This document shows, piece after piece, positions 46,362 through 58,069 of a stretch of 64,000 nt of DNA; within the stretch, counting starts at the first letter, position 1, and each line of letters starts with the position of its first letter. The position numbers and the translations under genes were made by a program. The DNA comes from Otatea glauca (taxonomy: Eukaryota > Streptophyta > Magnoliopsida > Poales > Poaceae), in assembly GCA_036346275.1 (NCBI GenBank), contig CM070724.1:46749038-46813037 (forward strand). The letters run 5' to 3'. The notes under the pieces were generated by a model that did not search any database, had not been told where the DNA came from, and was given only the letters and a program-made list of their open reading frames with translations.

Positions 46362-48494
46362 AACTTGCATTACTATTAACTAAAGCAAAAAAGAATAAAA
46401 AAGAAATAATCAAAGAGAAAAAAAGGTGTTTGGTACACCGTAGATGCAGATGCGGTGCCGGTTTTTCTTGCGTTCCTCGCTTGGTTGGTACGTACGTCGG
46501 TTTGCAGCGAACGAACGTCGGGACAGCTCACCATCACGACTTTGATGTTGGAACCGACCACCCTCTTCGACTCACGGCGCGCGGTGGTTAATCTATGATG
46601 ACGATGCATGTCACTACTTTACTTTGTGCTAGCTTGATATCCTCTACTGCTATATATATCCAAGAAAATTAAGAAGCGTAAGATCTGACGAGATGTGTGC
46701 AATCAACAGTTGTGGAAAAAAAAACCCAACTGTCTCACAGAATTCTACAGCCAACGCAGAACGACACGAACGATACTGCTGCCGTTAGTTACATGCTATC
46801 CGCCGACAAGGTTAGGTTGGCATCGTTCCGTATTTCTATAGCCTTGAAAAGAAAAGGAGAACATGGTAGGAACTAGGATGTATCACCGGAGAAAATTTCT
46901 CTGGGAGAGGGCCTCTAATCCTACGCTCCAAGGTGGCCCGGCCTTCTAGGATTTTGCCGCCTAATATCACTATCGCTAATCTCAACGTAGCATTTTCTTC
47001 TCTACCCCTTTCTTTCCCTTCTTTCGATGACATGCTGCAGTTGCTCCGCGGCGCCGCCGCCGGCGGCTGCAGCCGACATCGCGCCACCAAGTTCTCTGGG
47101 ATGCCGCGACACCGCCGGCCCACCCCGTCCCATCTGTAGATCATTCACGACGCTGTCGGCCCTCCGTCCATTCCACACATGCATCTTCTTCTTAGCCACA
47201 CCGCAAAATGTAACGGACGTAGAATCTCATCTATATCTGTAGTCCGTGGATACCCAATATCCGTAAACATACCCGTTTACCCATCACCGTCAATAATCCT
47301 TCCAACTAAAGGGCACTAAGAGATAATGAACTATAGTACTGATACAATCTTTTTTCATGAAATTATAAGAATCAGCTACATTCCGTGGATTGAAGAATGA
47401 TTATCAATTATTTAAAATTTCAAATGTATATAGAAATAAGAATTAAAATAACACTTGCAGACAAAAAGGACGTACAAATGATCAAGTTCAACAATTAAAA
47501 TGGAAATAATTCATTAGTCATCACCCATACTCAAGTTCAACAATTAAAATAGAAATAATTCATCAGTCATCACACACATCACAAATCGTTCATCACGGCA
47601 TCACCAATGACAAATTGCTAATATGAGTCACTACAAATTAGGGATCAGGTGGCCAATTGGTACCTGTTGTGGCCCATATGCTAGTAGAAGGTGGCGGGTA
47701 ATCGAGCGGAATAGGTACGGGTGGAGCTTCCCTATACCCGTACACGTTTGTCCTTCGGGTAAAGTTTGGCTTCTATGAACATACCCGTATACAACAAAAA
47801 AGAAACATATATATATATATATCTATTAGGATTTTTACTGGTGGGTAAATAGGTAAGGTTGCCATCCACGACGATGGGCCACTGCAAGTAGAATCGGTTT
47901 TGAAACTTTGGTTGATTCGATTGTGGTTGCGTGGCGTCGTCGTGGTGGCAGATGACCTTGCTCATGCAGTGGAGACTGCCGCCGATGTGTCCTTCCTTGC
48001 GGCCTCTCTGGTGTCCTAGCCGCTCCCCCTCGTCGTTGGGAGTTGCAGACGCACACGCATGTAATGAAGTAATTAATGGAGGCAAATAACGGGAGGATCG
48101 AAGAGGAAAACAAACAAGGTGGAATTGGCCAGTTGCTATATATGCTTCGAGATAGGCGTCATGCAACGTGGCAAAAACCTAGGAGGGGCCTTGCAGCTCA
48201 GAGAATTTTTGCCCGTCCTCAGCAGAGGTCACTAAGCAGCTAGCTAGCTAAGCCCTTGTTTTGCCGCCCACGGCTTGCGAGGTGGCCGGCCCGAACGGAA
48301 CTGCCGCCCGCAACGCGCTCACGAGCACGTCGATACGCCATGCCGCACGCGAGCCGAGTCGCCTCCACGCGCACGTAGCCAGTTAGAGCCTCGTGGTGGA
48401 TGTAGCACGCACGTCTGCCCGTGCGAACTGCATGCGATCCCGTCGATCCGCCGTCCGCGCGGCGACTCGCGCACCGCCGCTTCTTGCGCGCCAA
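46362..48494. other. Intergenic with repeat fragments, no gene recognised
   Basis: No supported gene. A 49-bp tandem duplication (CAAGTTCAACAATTAAAAT at 47483 and 47532) is present. GGATACCC/GTACCCG-rich sequence at about 47240-47300 and 47690-47870, ending near GGTTGCCATCCA, resembles the hAT element at 58070-59122, so a diverged hAT fragment is likely. A GC-rich patch at 47030-47110 is open in several frames without domain similarity. Confidence 0.45.
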
Positions 48495-48596
48495 CTGCAG
48501 CACCTACGTCTGATCTACGATGTCGGGAGCTGTTCGGTATGGCAGATAATTGCGCCGAATTCAAAACTGGGAATCCTCGAACTTCATGTTGAGAAA
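48495..48596 (+). pseudogene. F-box/FBD-LRR pseudogene, copy 2, 5' fragment
   Basis: Encodes QLQHLRLIYDVGSCSVWQI, then APNSKLGILELH. This aligns with QLRYLNLVNCDA and VWEIDASD of copy 1. It is cut by Copia element 2 and continues at 55368. No F-box could be found upstream of 48495. Confidence 0.75.
48592..48596. repeat. Left target duplication of Copia element 2
   Basis: CTTCA, identical to 55368-55372. Confidence 0.85.
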
Positions 48597-48809
48597 CCTC
48601 GCTATCGAATAGTCCGGGATTCCCGAACAGATCTGAATTGAAGAATAGAGAGAGAGTCACAGGTATAGGGAGAGCGATGACAAAATTCTTTATTAATTTC
48701 TGATTGTTTGTCCATAGGGGGATCCCCCTCCTCTTTATATAGTAGTCGCCTAAGGTTTCGACTAATGGACTATCGTGGGCTTTCCATTGGGCCACGTGGT
48801 TTCTCAACA
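48597..48809 (-). repeat. 3' LTR of Copia 2
   Basis: 213 bp, TGTTGAGAAACC to TTCTCAACA. Confidence 0.92.
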
Positions 48810-49051
48810 TTGGGCCCTTTGCCGCGAGATGCATATGCCTCATTAAAACTCCAGAAAAACCCAGTGGGAAAAAATACTTGGAGAAAGAGTACATAGAATA
48901 CGCTTACTATGTTGCACGAATTGCCTCGTTAAAATCTTATACAAGAAAACTTCATGAAAAACTTGCTAAGGAAAAAGAGTACAATTCACCCCAAACATCA
49001 ATTGCTAATCTTCGAGATTCATTTTGGGTATTCAAAATTCATGTTCGAGAT

Positions 49052-52000
49052 TTATGTGGGAGTATTTGAAATATCTCCCCCTGAAATATGCACTTCTCTA
49101 AATCTTATCATTCCAATTCCTTTAACGCACCTTTCAAAGGTAGATGTTGGGAGTGATTTAGTGAACAAATCTGCAAGATTTTCACATGACTTAGTATGTA
49201 ATATCTTGATTTCGTTCATCTTATGCAATTTGTGAGCATAGAAGAACTTGGGGTTGATATGCTTCGTGAGATTGCTCTTCACATAACCCATCTGTGCTTG
49301 AGCAACACAAGCTGCATTATCTTCATATATGATCGCGAGAGTTTGCTCAATGTTCAAGCCACATGATTTCTGGATGTGGTGAACCATTCTTCAGAGCCAT
49401 GCACATTCACGAGATGCTTCATACAAAGTAATGATTTCCGAGTGGTTTGTCGATGTCGAGACAAGGATCTGCTTAGACGACTTCTAAGAAACTACTGTTC
49501 CTCCACATAAGAAAATATAGCCAGTTTGGGACTTACCAGTATACGGGTCTGATAAATACCCAGCATCAGCATAGCCAACCAAATTCAGTTCATTATTTTC
49601 TTCTGAAGAACAAACCGAGATCTTTGCTTCCTTGGAGGTAACGAAAGATATCCTTGATCCCTTTCCAATGCCTTTTGGTGGGTTCTGCACTCAGATATGG
49701 GAATTCTGCTCCCATTTCCGGCCTAGTGCTATTCGCAACGTACATGAGTGCTCCAACTGCACTCAGATATGGGAATTCTGCTCCCAAGACTTCCTCCCCC
49801 TCTTCTCTAGGTCTGTATGGGTCTAGGTCTGCTTGGTGTGACCTTTCGATCATTGGAGTCTTTGCAGGATATGTTTTTTCAAAGTCAAATCTTTCCAACA
49901 CTTTCTGTGTATAGGTTGATTGATGTACCAAGATTCCTCCTTGGACATGCTCAAGCTGCAAGCCTAAACAAAACTTGGTTTTACCCAAATCCTTCATTTC
50001 AAACTCAGACTTCAAGTATGAACATGCTTCTTCAATTTCTTTATCCGTCCCAATGATGTTCAAGTCATCTACATAGACGGAGATTATACAGAATCCATTC
50101 GAGGATCGCTGTCTAAACACACATGGACAATCTTCGCTGTTTGTGTAGCCTTTCTTGCATAGAAAGTCGCTCAAGCGATTTTACCACATTCTTCCTGACT
50201 GCTTTAGCCCATACAGTGATTTCTCTAATTTCACACTGTACAGGTTTCTATTTGCTCCGTCTTAGTTCGGGATTAGAATTCCTTCCGGTATTTTCATGTA
50301 TATCTCCGAATCCAAGTTTCCATACAAATATGCTGTAACAACATCCATTAGCTTCATTCTCAACTTCAAGTTGACTGCCATTGAGATCAAATATCTAAAG
50401 GTAATTCCTCCCATTATCGGAGAATAGGTTTCTTCATAATCAACTCTAGGACGTTGAGTGAAACCTTGAGCTACGAGCCTTGCCTTGTACCTTACAACTT
50501 CGTTGTTTTCATTCCTCTTCCGAACAAAGACCCATTTGTGACCTACAGGGTTTATATGGGGAGGTGTGCAGCATACGGGCCCAAACACCTCTCTCTTGTT
50601 CAAAGAGACTAACTCGGCAGTGATTGCCTTCTTTCATTCTTCCCAATCTAGCCTTTTCTTGCACTCTGCGAGAGATGCAGGCTCAGAATCATGATCAATG
50701 ATCGTGTCAATCTTCTTTGCAAAGTATGCATCAACGTTGGCTGTTGCTCTATTCAGGGATTCTCCTGTTATTACAAAGTTTATGGCCATTTCTTTATGAG
50801 GTGCTTCATGCACTTCTACTTGCTCTTCGCTGCTATTCCCTATCGCAGGAGCAAGTTCCTTTAGCTTTTCATCGCCTATGTGTGCGCACACATTATTTTC
50901 GGCGACTTCCTGCAGTGGAAGATTCAAGTTTGGAATTGCCTTTCCCGTTGGCTTCTTTCCAGTGCCAGGTCTCAACTGGCTCCCCTTCTTTCCTTAGGGT
51001 ATTTTCGTGATTGGTTGTGGTAAGTCCTCTCGCCCAGTTTTCTCCAGACGTCTCTGGGTACTTTGGGTTTGAGGAGCCAGATTTCCTGTTCTTTTTTTTT
51101 TGAGGCATCTGAACAGGATGAGGGATACCTTCTATTTTCTTTGGTATTTCCACCCTCTCTGGTGCATTTCTTGCGGGTACATGCGACTTAACCATGCCCT
51201 TCAGATCACAAAAATGATCAGGCAGTTCATTTGCTAAGTTGTGCAAATCAATTATCTTCTGGACTTCTTGATTTGCTTCATTAGTGCGGGGGTCATGTGC
51301 AGGGATCCCAGTGGAATGCCATATGATTTCTCGGCATTTTTCATCCAAAGGTTGATTTCCTCCCCCTAATAACGGGAAACGATCCTCGTCAAAAATGCAA
51401 TCAGCGAATCGGGTTGTATGCAAGTCTCTAGTCATGGGTTCCAAATACCTGATTATGGATGCATCCCCATAACCAACGTATATCCCAGACTTGCGGAGAG
51501 GGCCCATTGCAGTCCGTTGAGGGGGTGGTATAGGAACATATACCATACACCCAAATTTTCTGAGATGGGAGCTCTTCGGGATGATCCCGTGCACAAGCTG
51601 CATATGAGAATGGATGTTGTAGGTCGAAGGTCTGAAATTGATGAGAGCTGCTGCGTGCAGACTGCGTGTCCCCAACAAGTGTTGGGCAAGTTACAACTCT
51701 GCAAAAGTGGTCTGGCAATGAATTTAATCCTCATAATTAGTGCTTCAGCTAATTCATTCTGCGTATGAACATGCGGTACGGAGTGCTCAACTGCTATCCC
51801 TATTGCCGTGCAATAATCATCAAATGCCTTTGAAGTAAATTCTCCGAAATTGTCCATTCTAATGGACTTCACGCGATGATCAGGGAAAGCATTCTTAATT
51901 CTTATAATCTGCGAGATCAGCTTTGCAAAAGCATGGTTTCTTGTTGACAATAAGCATACGTGCGACCATTTCAAGGAAGCATCGATGAGCACCATAAAGT

Positions 52001-52684
52001 ATCGAAACGGCCCTGACAAGGGCTGAATCATACCGTAAATATCCCCTGGATGCGTTCCAGGAATGCAGGGATTTCACTTTGCACTTTCATGACAGAGGGT
52101 CTAGTTATTAATTTCCCGGTGGCACACGCAGGGCACACGAAATCTTCATGATTCGGGAAATTTTTAACATTAATGCCATGACCTTGTGAGTTATTCACTA
52201 TATTCCTCATCATTCTAAGACCAGGATGGCCTAATCTACCATGCCATAAAGAAAATAACTCAGAGCTTCTAAAAACAATCTTGAAGGAAGTATACACTTC
52301 GGGTGCATGAATATTCGTGTAGTACAACCCAGATTCATATGAGGGATATTTTTCTAATACCATTTTTCCACATACCGCGTGCTTCACAATGCACAAGTAT
52401 TCTTTGCCATTTTCTTCATTGGTTTCTACATGAAAACCATTGGCGCGGATGTCTTTGAAGCTTAAGAGAGTGCGCGTTGATTCAGGGTACAAAAGGGCTT
52501 CTTCAATTACCAAAGTTGTACCCATGGGTAATATAATAGTGGCTTTTTCTGAGCTTATTACATAAGAATCGCTTCCTGCGATCGTTGTAATCTTTCCAGC
52601 GTTCTTCGTGATCGGCTGGAAATATTTAGACTCTCTTAAGATGGTATTTGTTGTGCCACTATCAACAATGCATATCTCTTCCAT
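49052..52684 (-). pseudogene. Copia 2 pol: protease, integrase, RT, RNase H
   Basis: Begins ATG at 52684 (MEEICIVDSGTTNTIL, protease DSG). The GAG-pre-integrase motif is LFSLWHGRLGHPGLRMMRN, with zinc finger Cys pairs near 52140. Integrase sequence SIRMDNFGEFTSKAFDDYC lies near 51860. RT has HKWVFVRKRNENNEVVRYKA (50545) and active site SVYVDDLNIIG near 50080. RNase H ends with YEDNAACVAQAQMGYVK and LADLFTKSLP near 49340-49150. Frameshifts and stops near 52028, 51453, 50634, 50262 and 49593 break the frame. A ~29-bp segment is duplicated in the RT-RNase H linker (49688-49790). Confidence 0.87.
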
Positions 52685-52886
52685 TTGGGCGCTACACGAT
52701 TTCTAAAAAGGAAAAATAATTCCAATCAAACAGTGGCAAAATAATCCAAACATGGCTTGCAAATGAAAGAATACTGGAATAAAGAATAAATTGCATATTT
52801 ATTCATGAGAGAAGTATGCTCTTCTAGAGCTTACAATTCATTATTCAAAAGAAAAATGCTAACAACCATAATCTAAAAAAAATGCA

Positions 52887-53944
52887 TTAAACAGAACCTG
52901 TAAAATATGCATTAATTTCTGCTTCTATGTCATCGACATAAGTTTTCTCTTCATTTGCCATAATATTGGTTGCAGCATCGATGTCCAGGCTATTCTGTGA
53001 GGATGAGACAAGTGGGGTATCTTCATCCATGGCATCATCATCACCGATCTTGGCGAAGTGTGCCTCTGCGGGGGCGTTTTCTTTTGTCTTCCTCTTAGCC
53101 TGATATGCGTTGATCACTTCCTTAGATTCCCGACATATCTTCGACCAGTGTCCCCAAGTGCCACACCTGAAGCACGTTTGGTTCTGCTGTCCATACGGCT
53201 TGGCGTGTGCCTTTTCTTTGTCATCCTTCTTCACTGGGGCTTTGGACTTTCCTTTGGCCTGATTCCTCTCTTTTCCACCATGCTTGCCCTTCTTTCTATG
53301 AATGGGTTTTCTCACCTTATAGCTATTGGCATTGACTTCTGTGCCAGTGCCTCGTCCAGGTAGCTGCGAGACATAGTTCTTGCGTAGAACATCGTTTTGC
53401 GATTCCGCAACTTGCATTACATCAATCAGTTCGCTATACTCCTTGTATGCGTCCTGACGATAGCTGTGAGCACTCTGGATAGCATTTGGGTGGAAGGTAG
53501 AGAGAGTTTTTTCAATCTTCTCCTTATCAGTGATCTTCTTGCCACATAGAGAGAGATTGGTATAAATTCTGTGCAAGGTAGAATTGTACTCGGCCACTGT
53601 TTTGAAGTCTGCAAGCCTCAGACGGACCCAATCTTGCTGTGCTTGGGGCAAGATGGTGTACTTGAGCTTCTCGAACCGCTCAAGTGCACCCAAAGCTCAA
53701 GTGCACTCTCCTCAGCCATATATTCATTCTTCAGAGTGGCTGAGAGGTGGTGCCTAAGGAACTGCAGGGCTTGATCGTTCTGCTCGGCGGTAGGTTTCAC
53801 GTCCTGCGAGGACCCTAGACCAATTGTTGTACGGAGCTTCTTGCCCCCAAGAACGATCTTCACGTCCGATGCCCAAGTGAGGTAATTCTGACCGAGCGGG
53901 GCCAGTTCTTCAAACTCACGATTCACGATGCCGGACATCTGCAT
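52887..53944 (-). pseudogene. Copia 2 gag
   Basis: Begins MQMSGIVNREFEELAPLG at 53944. One frameshift near 53690 separates it from an otherwise open frame with ERFEKLKYTILPQAQQDW. It also has a Lys/Gly-rich stretch and the nucleocapsid finger CFRCGTWGHWSKIC. It ends at its own stop (52887), about 200 bp before the pol ATG. Confidence 0.87.
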
Positions 53945-54239
53945 GATTTCAAAATTCCGACATTAGATTACTGCGTGTAATCTAATAGAAAATGGTTGCA
54001 AAAAGCATAAAGTGCAGAAAAATAAATTGCTATGCATTGCAGTATGTAAAATAAAGCAAAGAATTCAAAATTCATAAAGAATATTCATAAAACAGAGAAA
54101 TAAAGCTAGAAAAATTAAAAACAGAGCCAGATGATTTTTCTAGATTTTCTGGCAAATTTTTTTCAAAATTTTCCTTTTTTTTTTCTTTTCCTCTCCTTTC
54201 TTTTCTTTTCTTTTTTCCCTTTTTTTCTTTTCTCGCGGC

Positions 54240-54960
54240 CGAACCGGCCACTGGGCCTCCCGGCCCATTACCGCGCGCGACGGCTAGGGTAAAACCCTAG
54301 CCGCTGCAGCCCTTCCGCCTCTGCTTCCCGTGCGCGCCGCCTCCCCCTTTTCTTCTCTTGCTCGCCGCCTTTTCTTCCTTGCGCGTGATCTGTCAAGCAG
54401 CGAGGCCGAGGTCGCAGACGAGCGCCACGGTGTGGGGCGACGTGGCTTTGGGCCGTGGCCGTGGCGGCGTCTTGCGAGGCGCGAAGCCGGGCGGCGTCGA
54501 TCGCGGGCGTGCCGGGGCGGTGGTCGCTGGAGGTCGAGCGTCGCCGAGCGTAGGCGGCGCGGCGCCGCGAGGCCTAAGCGGCGGCGCGGCGGCGCGCGGC
54601 GTGTCAAGCAATGCGGCGGCAGCGCGGCGCGGCGGCCGGCGGAGGCGAGCGCGGCGAGCGGGCGACCGAGGCGGCGGCGGGACGATGCGCCTGCACGGCA
54701 GAGGCGAGGCGGCGGCTGCGCGCGATTTCATGTCGTGGCGCAAACCGGGAGGCTTGGCGGCAAGGCCAAGACGCGGCCGCCGGCGCGACAATGGCCGCGA
54801 CGGTCACGCAGCGGTATGCTAAAGCGCGCGCGGTGAGGCACGCAATGACGGTTTCAAGGGTACGGTACACCGCTTCGTGCGCGGCACCGGCCGTGCCGAC
54901 GGCGATGGCTGCAGTGGCGGCACGCTGCGAACGCGTAAACCGAGAAACCATGTCTCCTTT
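54240..54960 (-). other. GC-rich leader of Copia 2
   Basis: Strongly GC-rich sequence between the 5' LTR and gag, open in many frames because stops are rare. No domain was seen. A pyrimidine-rich tract of CTTTT-type follows at 54173-54235. Probably the untranslated leader, or sequence captured into it. Confidence 0.55.
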
Positions 54961-55145
54961 TTTTCTGTGATAAATAGTACTGTAGCTTCATGCTGTACTG
55001 AGTAGCTTCAAGCGTTCTTCGAGTAGCTTCGTGCCACGTAGGATAGATGCATGCATAGAAAAAGAACCGATTAGATTCAATTGCTAATTCTCACCTTTTC
55101 TCACCTTTCAATTCTGATCTCCGGTAGTGTTTCGTGCTGATAACG

Positions 55146-55367
55146 TGTTGAGGAACCTCGCTATCGAATAGTCCGGGGTTTCCGAACAGATCTGAATTGG
55201 AGAACAGAGAGAGAGACACAGGTATAGGGAGAGCGATGACAGAATTCTTTATTGATTTCTGATTGCTTGTACATAGGAGGGACCCTTCCTCCTTATATAG
55301 TAGTCGACTAGGGTTTCGACTAAGGGACTATCGTGAGCTTTTTATTGGACCACGTGGTTTCCCAACA
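55146..55367 (-). repeat. 5' LTR of Copia 2
   Basis: 222 bp, TGTTGAGGAACC to TTCCCAACA. Confidence 0.92.
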
Positions 55368-56599
55368 CTTCACTCGTCTTGCTTGGGGAGACCTGACGTG
55401 CTCTGCGTGCCTTCCATGACTAGAGCGTCTCTCCGCTGGGATACTTGGTTTTATTTCGAGGCCTCCTTGCATTTTGGTTTTGTCCCATCTCTTAATTAAG
55501 GAACTGCACCTCTTATGTGCCGCATCAATTGATCATCGAGAGCTTAATTGAAGTAAGGTTCTACCAAATACCACAAACATACATACTCTAACCTTTAGAC
55601 TTCAAGGAGAAAAGGTAATTTCGCATCCACTTTTTCATGCACTGAAATATGTTTCTAATTTCATTAGTGTAGCTGTTACATTGTGGATGCGCTTCTGATT
55701 TCTATATGATTTAGGATAAAGATTAGCATGCCATCTCAAGTAACACAAGTTGGATGAGGATTACAAGTAAATATTGCGCTAGATTTAGCTGTTCCATGTC
55801 TTGATTAAAATATTTGCTTGTTTTATTTATAATTGCGGGGAAGAATCTGATTAATTAGGAAGAGATTAATCTTGTGAGCATATTTTTTTCTCTATACATA
55901 CAAACATTTTATTCTTGTACTTAATTTTTTTTATTTTGTCGCCAGTTTTGGATGCAACCAGAAGGAAAGCAACTTTGCACCGCATTCAACTAGTTATGGA
56001 AGTTTTCTATTCATGACATCTTTGTTGAATTTGACCTGTTTTGGACAATAGTTCTCCTTAAAGCTGCTCCATCTGTTGAGATATTTCATATTGAGTTACT
56101 TTTAGCTCATTCCTTTTACATTCTTTAGTTTACCTTTTTCCAGAATAACTCTGGTGCAAATTTCTTTCTAACACAATTTAAGAACAACTTTCTCATCAAA
56201 CTATGTGTTTACTTACTCTAAGTTGGGAGTGTTGTCTATCGCCTCCCTTTTTTACTGCATATTTTGTTGATATCCTCTCTCATGTTAGAATTTAGAACAG
56301 ACCTGACGACAAATAAGGAAGTGTGGTTAGTATCCTACTTTACTTAAGTATATAACGAAGTTTTCATGCTTTGTAGAGAGATGGAAACATCTATGCCAAA
56401 TCAATGAGGAGGCAAAAATACTAAATTTTGGGTATCAAACAACGAAACCTTCACGGCAGATGCCTAGGTTCACAAGCTCTAATAAGTGGCAATTGGAAGA
56501 GCTCCAGTTTGTTGGTTTTAGGCCGCGATGGAGCCGAACTTGAAGGCAATTCTTCTCTAATTAGAAGATGAAGTGCCATGTGAGGACTGTGAGACATGA
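55368..56599 (+). pseudogene. F-box/FBD-LRR pseudogene, copy 2, 3' part
   Basis: Continues the fragment at 48495-48596. Block 1 (55368-55614) ends AGGAGAAAAG before GTAATT, as in copy 1. Block 2 (55946-56095) follows TCGCCAG and matches the QPEGKHLCTAF block of copy 1, but an in-frame stop follows LCTAFN and the donor GT is changed to TT (GAGTTACT). Block 3 (56377-56599) reads WKHLCQINEEAKILNF and LEELQFVGFRP, and ends with an EDEVPCEDCET-like C-terminus, requiring frameshifts. Not functional. Confidence 0.8.
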
Positions 56600-58061
56600 T
56601 ATGATATTATCAAAATCTAAGCATATTCCATTCCCAGCAGGGTGTGGTGGTGCGGCCATGTGGAGGCAAGTAGGAACGAAGGAGAGAAACAAGGAGAGGA
56701 AGAAAGAACAGATCTGGGATTGGTACTTCACACATGCCAACACACTAGGGTAGTATATATCTTCTATAGCATGGGTGACATGAAAATATTTTTGCTTTAC
56801 GGGACCCCTAGAGTATATACATAGAAAAAAATGTACTTTCTACTCCGTACAGTTACTTCCACTGCTGATATACTACCTAAACGAATTTGAAATACTCCTT
56901 TATCACTTTAAATACACTTATATACTAATTATAAGATACTCCAATGTGGTATACATGAGAAAATTACAAGAGAGTCCATAGTTTTTACTGTATTTTGTAA
57001 TTACCTTCATATTCACACATAAGAAAGAGTATGACTAAAAATGTACATACCACATCTGAAAAAAGTATACATACCACCTAGATGATCTTATATTCATATA
57101 CTACACTTACATACCATCTGTTGCGCAAGATACTCCTGTTACCAAGCTCGACTTGAACTTTTATCGAGCTCGAGCTTGAGAAACCAGGCTCGCTCGAACT
57201 TGGCTAGTTAACGGCCCTAGTCACCAGTGGCGTATCTTATATGATATAGATATGATATAGATAAGGCATTAATTCTCTTGGTTAGACTTAATGTTGGAAC
57301 AATCCGATACCAAAGGCATATAAAGTCCTAAAAGTTAGTACTACATTCAAAATTAGATCAAAAATTGAATAGGAGAAATAGACCATCTTTGACGTGAATG
57401 AATGAATTTTTATCACCACCGACTAATGTGACACGTCACACGTGACAAACATAATCAAGGAAATCTGGGTAGTCTTTCTCCCCATGGGATCATCACACAT
57501 TTTACCAAAAAATATATATAAACGCCCAAGACGCTTCATAACACGTGAACAACCATATCGAACTACATCGCTTAATATAACAAAATCAAGGAGATTCGAA
57601 CTACTGATTAATATATATTAACATAATCAAGGATATCCAAGCCACTTGGCCGAACCAAGTAGACTATATGAGTTAAACTATATATCTTCTTCCCTCTTTA
57701 AGATACCTCCGAAAAATAGTTTATTGAACATGAGCTGGCCCTAATAACATGTAACTATTTCGTAAGATCGATTTTTGATCACATGAGCTGGCCCTAATAA
57801 CAATTAACTATTTAGTACCTACACTTGATACTACACTAACTATTTAGTAAAATCGATTAGTTTTTAATTTCTACGTACTTAATACACAATTAACTAACAC
57901 AAAGACAGCATACCATCCGGCTTTTAGACGACCAAGCCGCCTATTTGATTTTGATGGCCAAGTCGACTTCTTTCAAATCACAACTTAATAATGTATTAAA
58001 CACTTAGAAACAGCGCGCCTAACGGGAAGTCTTACCGTTACAAATGAACACACTTTATTGA
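56600..58061. other. AT-rich intergenic with repeat fragments
   Basis: No gene. 56880-57140 is rich in ATACATACC/GATACTCC words. 57150-57219 holds AGCTCGAGCTTGAG-type words ending TTAACGGCCCTA, which resembles one end of a hAT element (inverted TAGGGCCG). A ~53-bp tandem duplication (CATGAGCTGGCCCTAATAAC) starts at 57729 and 57782. Confidence 0.5.
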
Positions 58062-58069
58062 AGTATGAA
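58062..58069. repeat. Left 8-bp target duplication of the hAT element
   Basis: AGTATGAA, identical to 59123-59130. Confidence 0.85.

Larger units (their letters stand above)
48597..55367 (-). mobile_element. Ty1/Copia LTR retrotransposon 2
   Basis: Complete element: LTRs at 48597-48809 and 55146-55367, both TGTTGAG...CAACA, and a perfect 5-bp duplication CTTCA. gag and pol are on the minus strand in Copia order. The polypurine-like GGCAAAGGGCCCAA adjoins the 3' LTR. After the 5' LTR the minus strand reads CGTTATCAGCACGAAAC, a half-tRNA-type primer site. The LTRs differ at roughly two dozen sites by eye, so the insertion is not recent. It splits F-box copy 2. Confidence 0.92.

Noticed and set aside
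47030..47150. Small GC-rich Ala/Pro open frames as a gene
   Set aside because: Several overlapping frames on both strands are equally open and none has a domain or splice context.
54300..54960. Overlapping Ala/Arg-rich open frames of 100-170 codons on both strands
   Set aside because: GC-rich leader of Copia 2 with few stops in any frame. No frame has a domain or consistent codon use.
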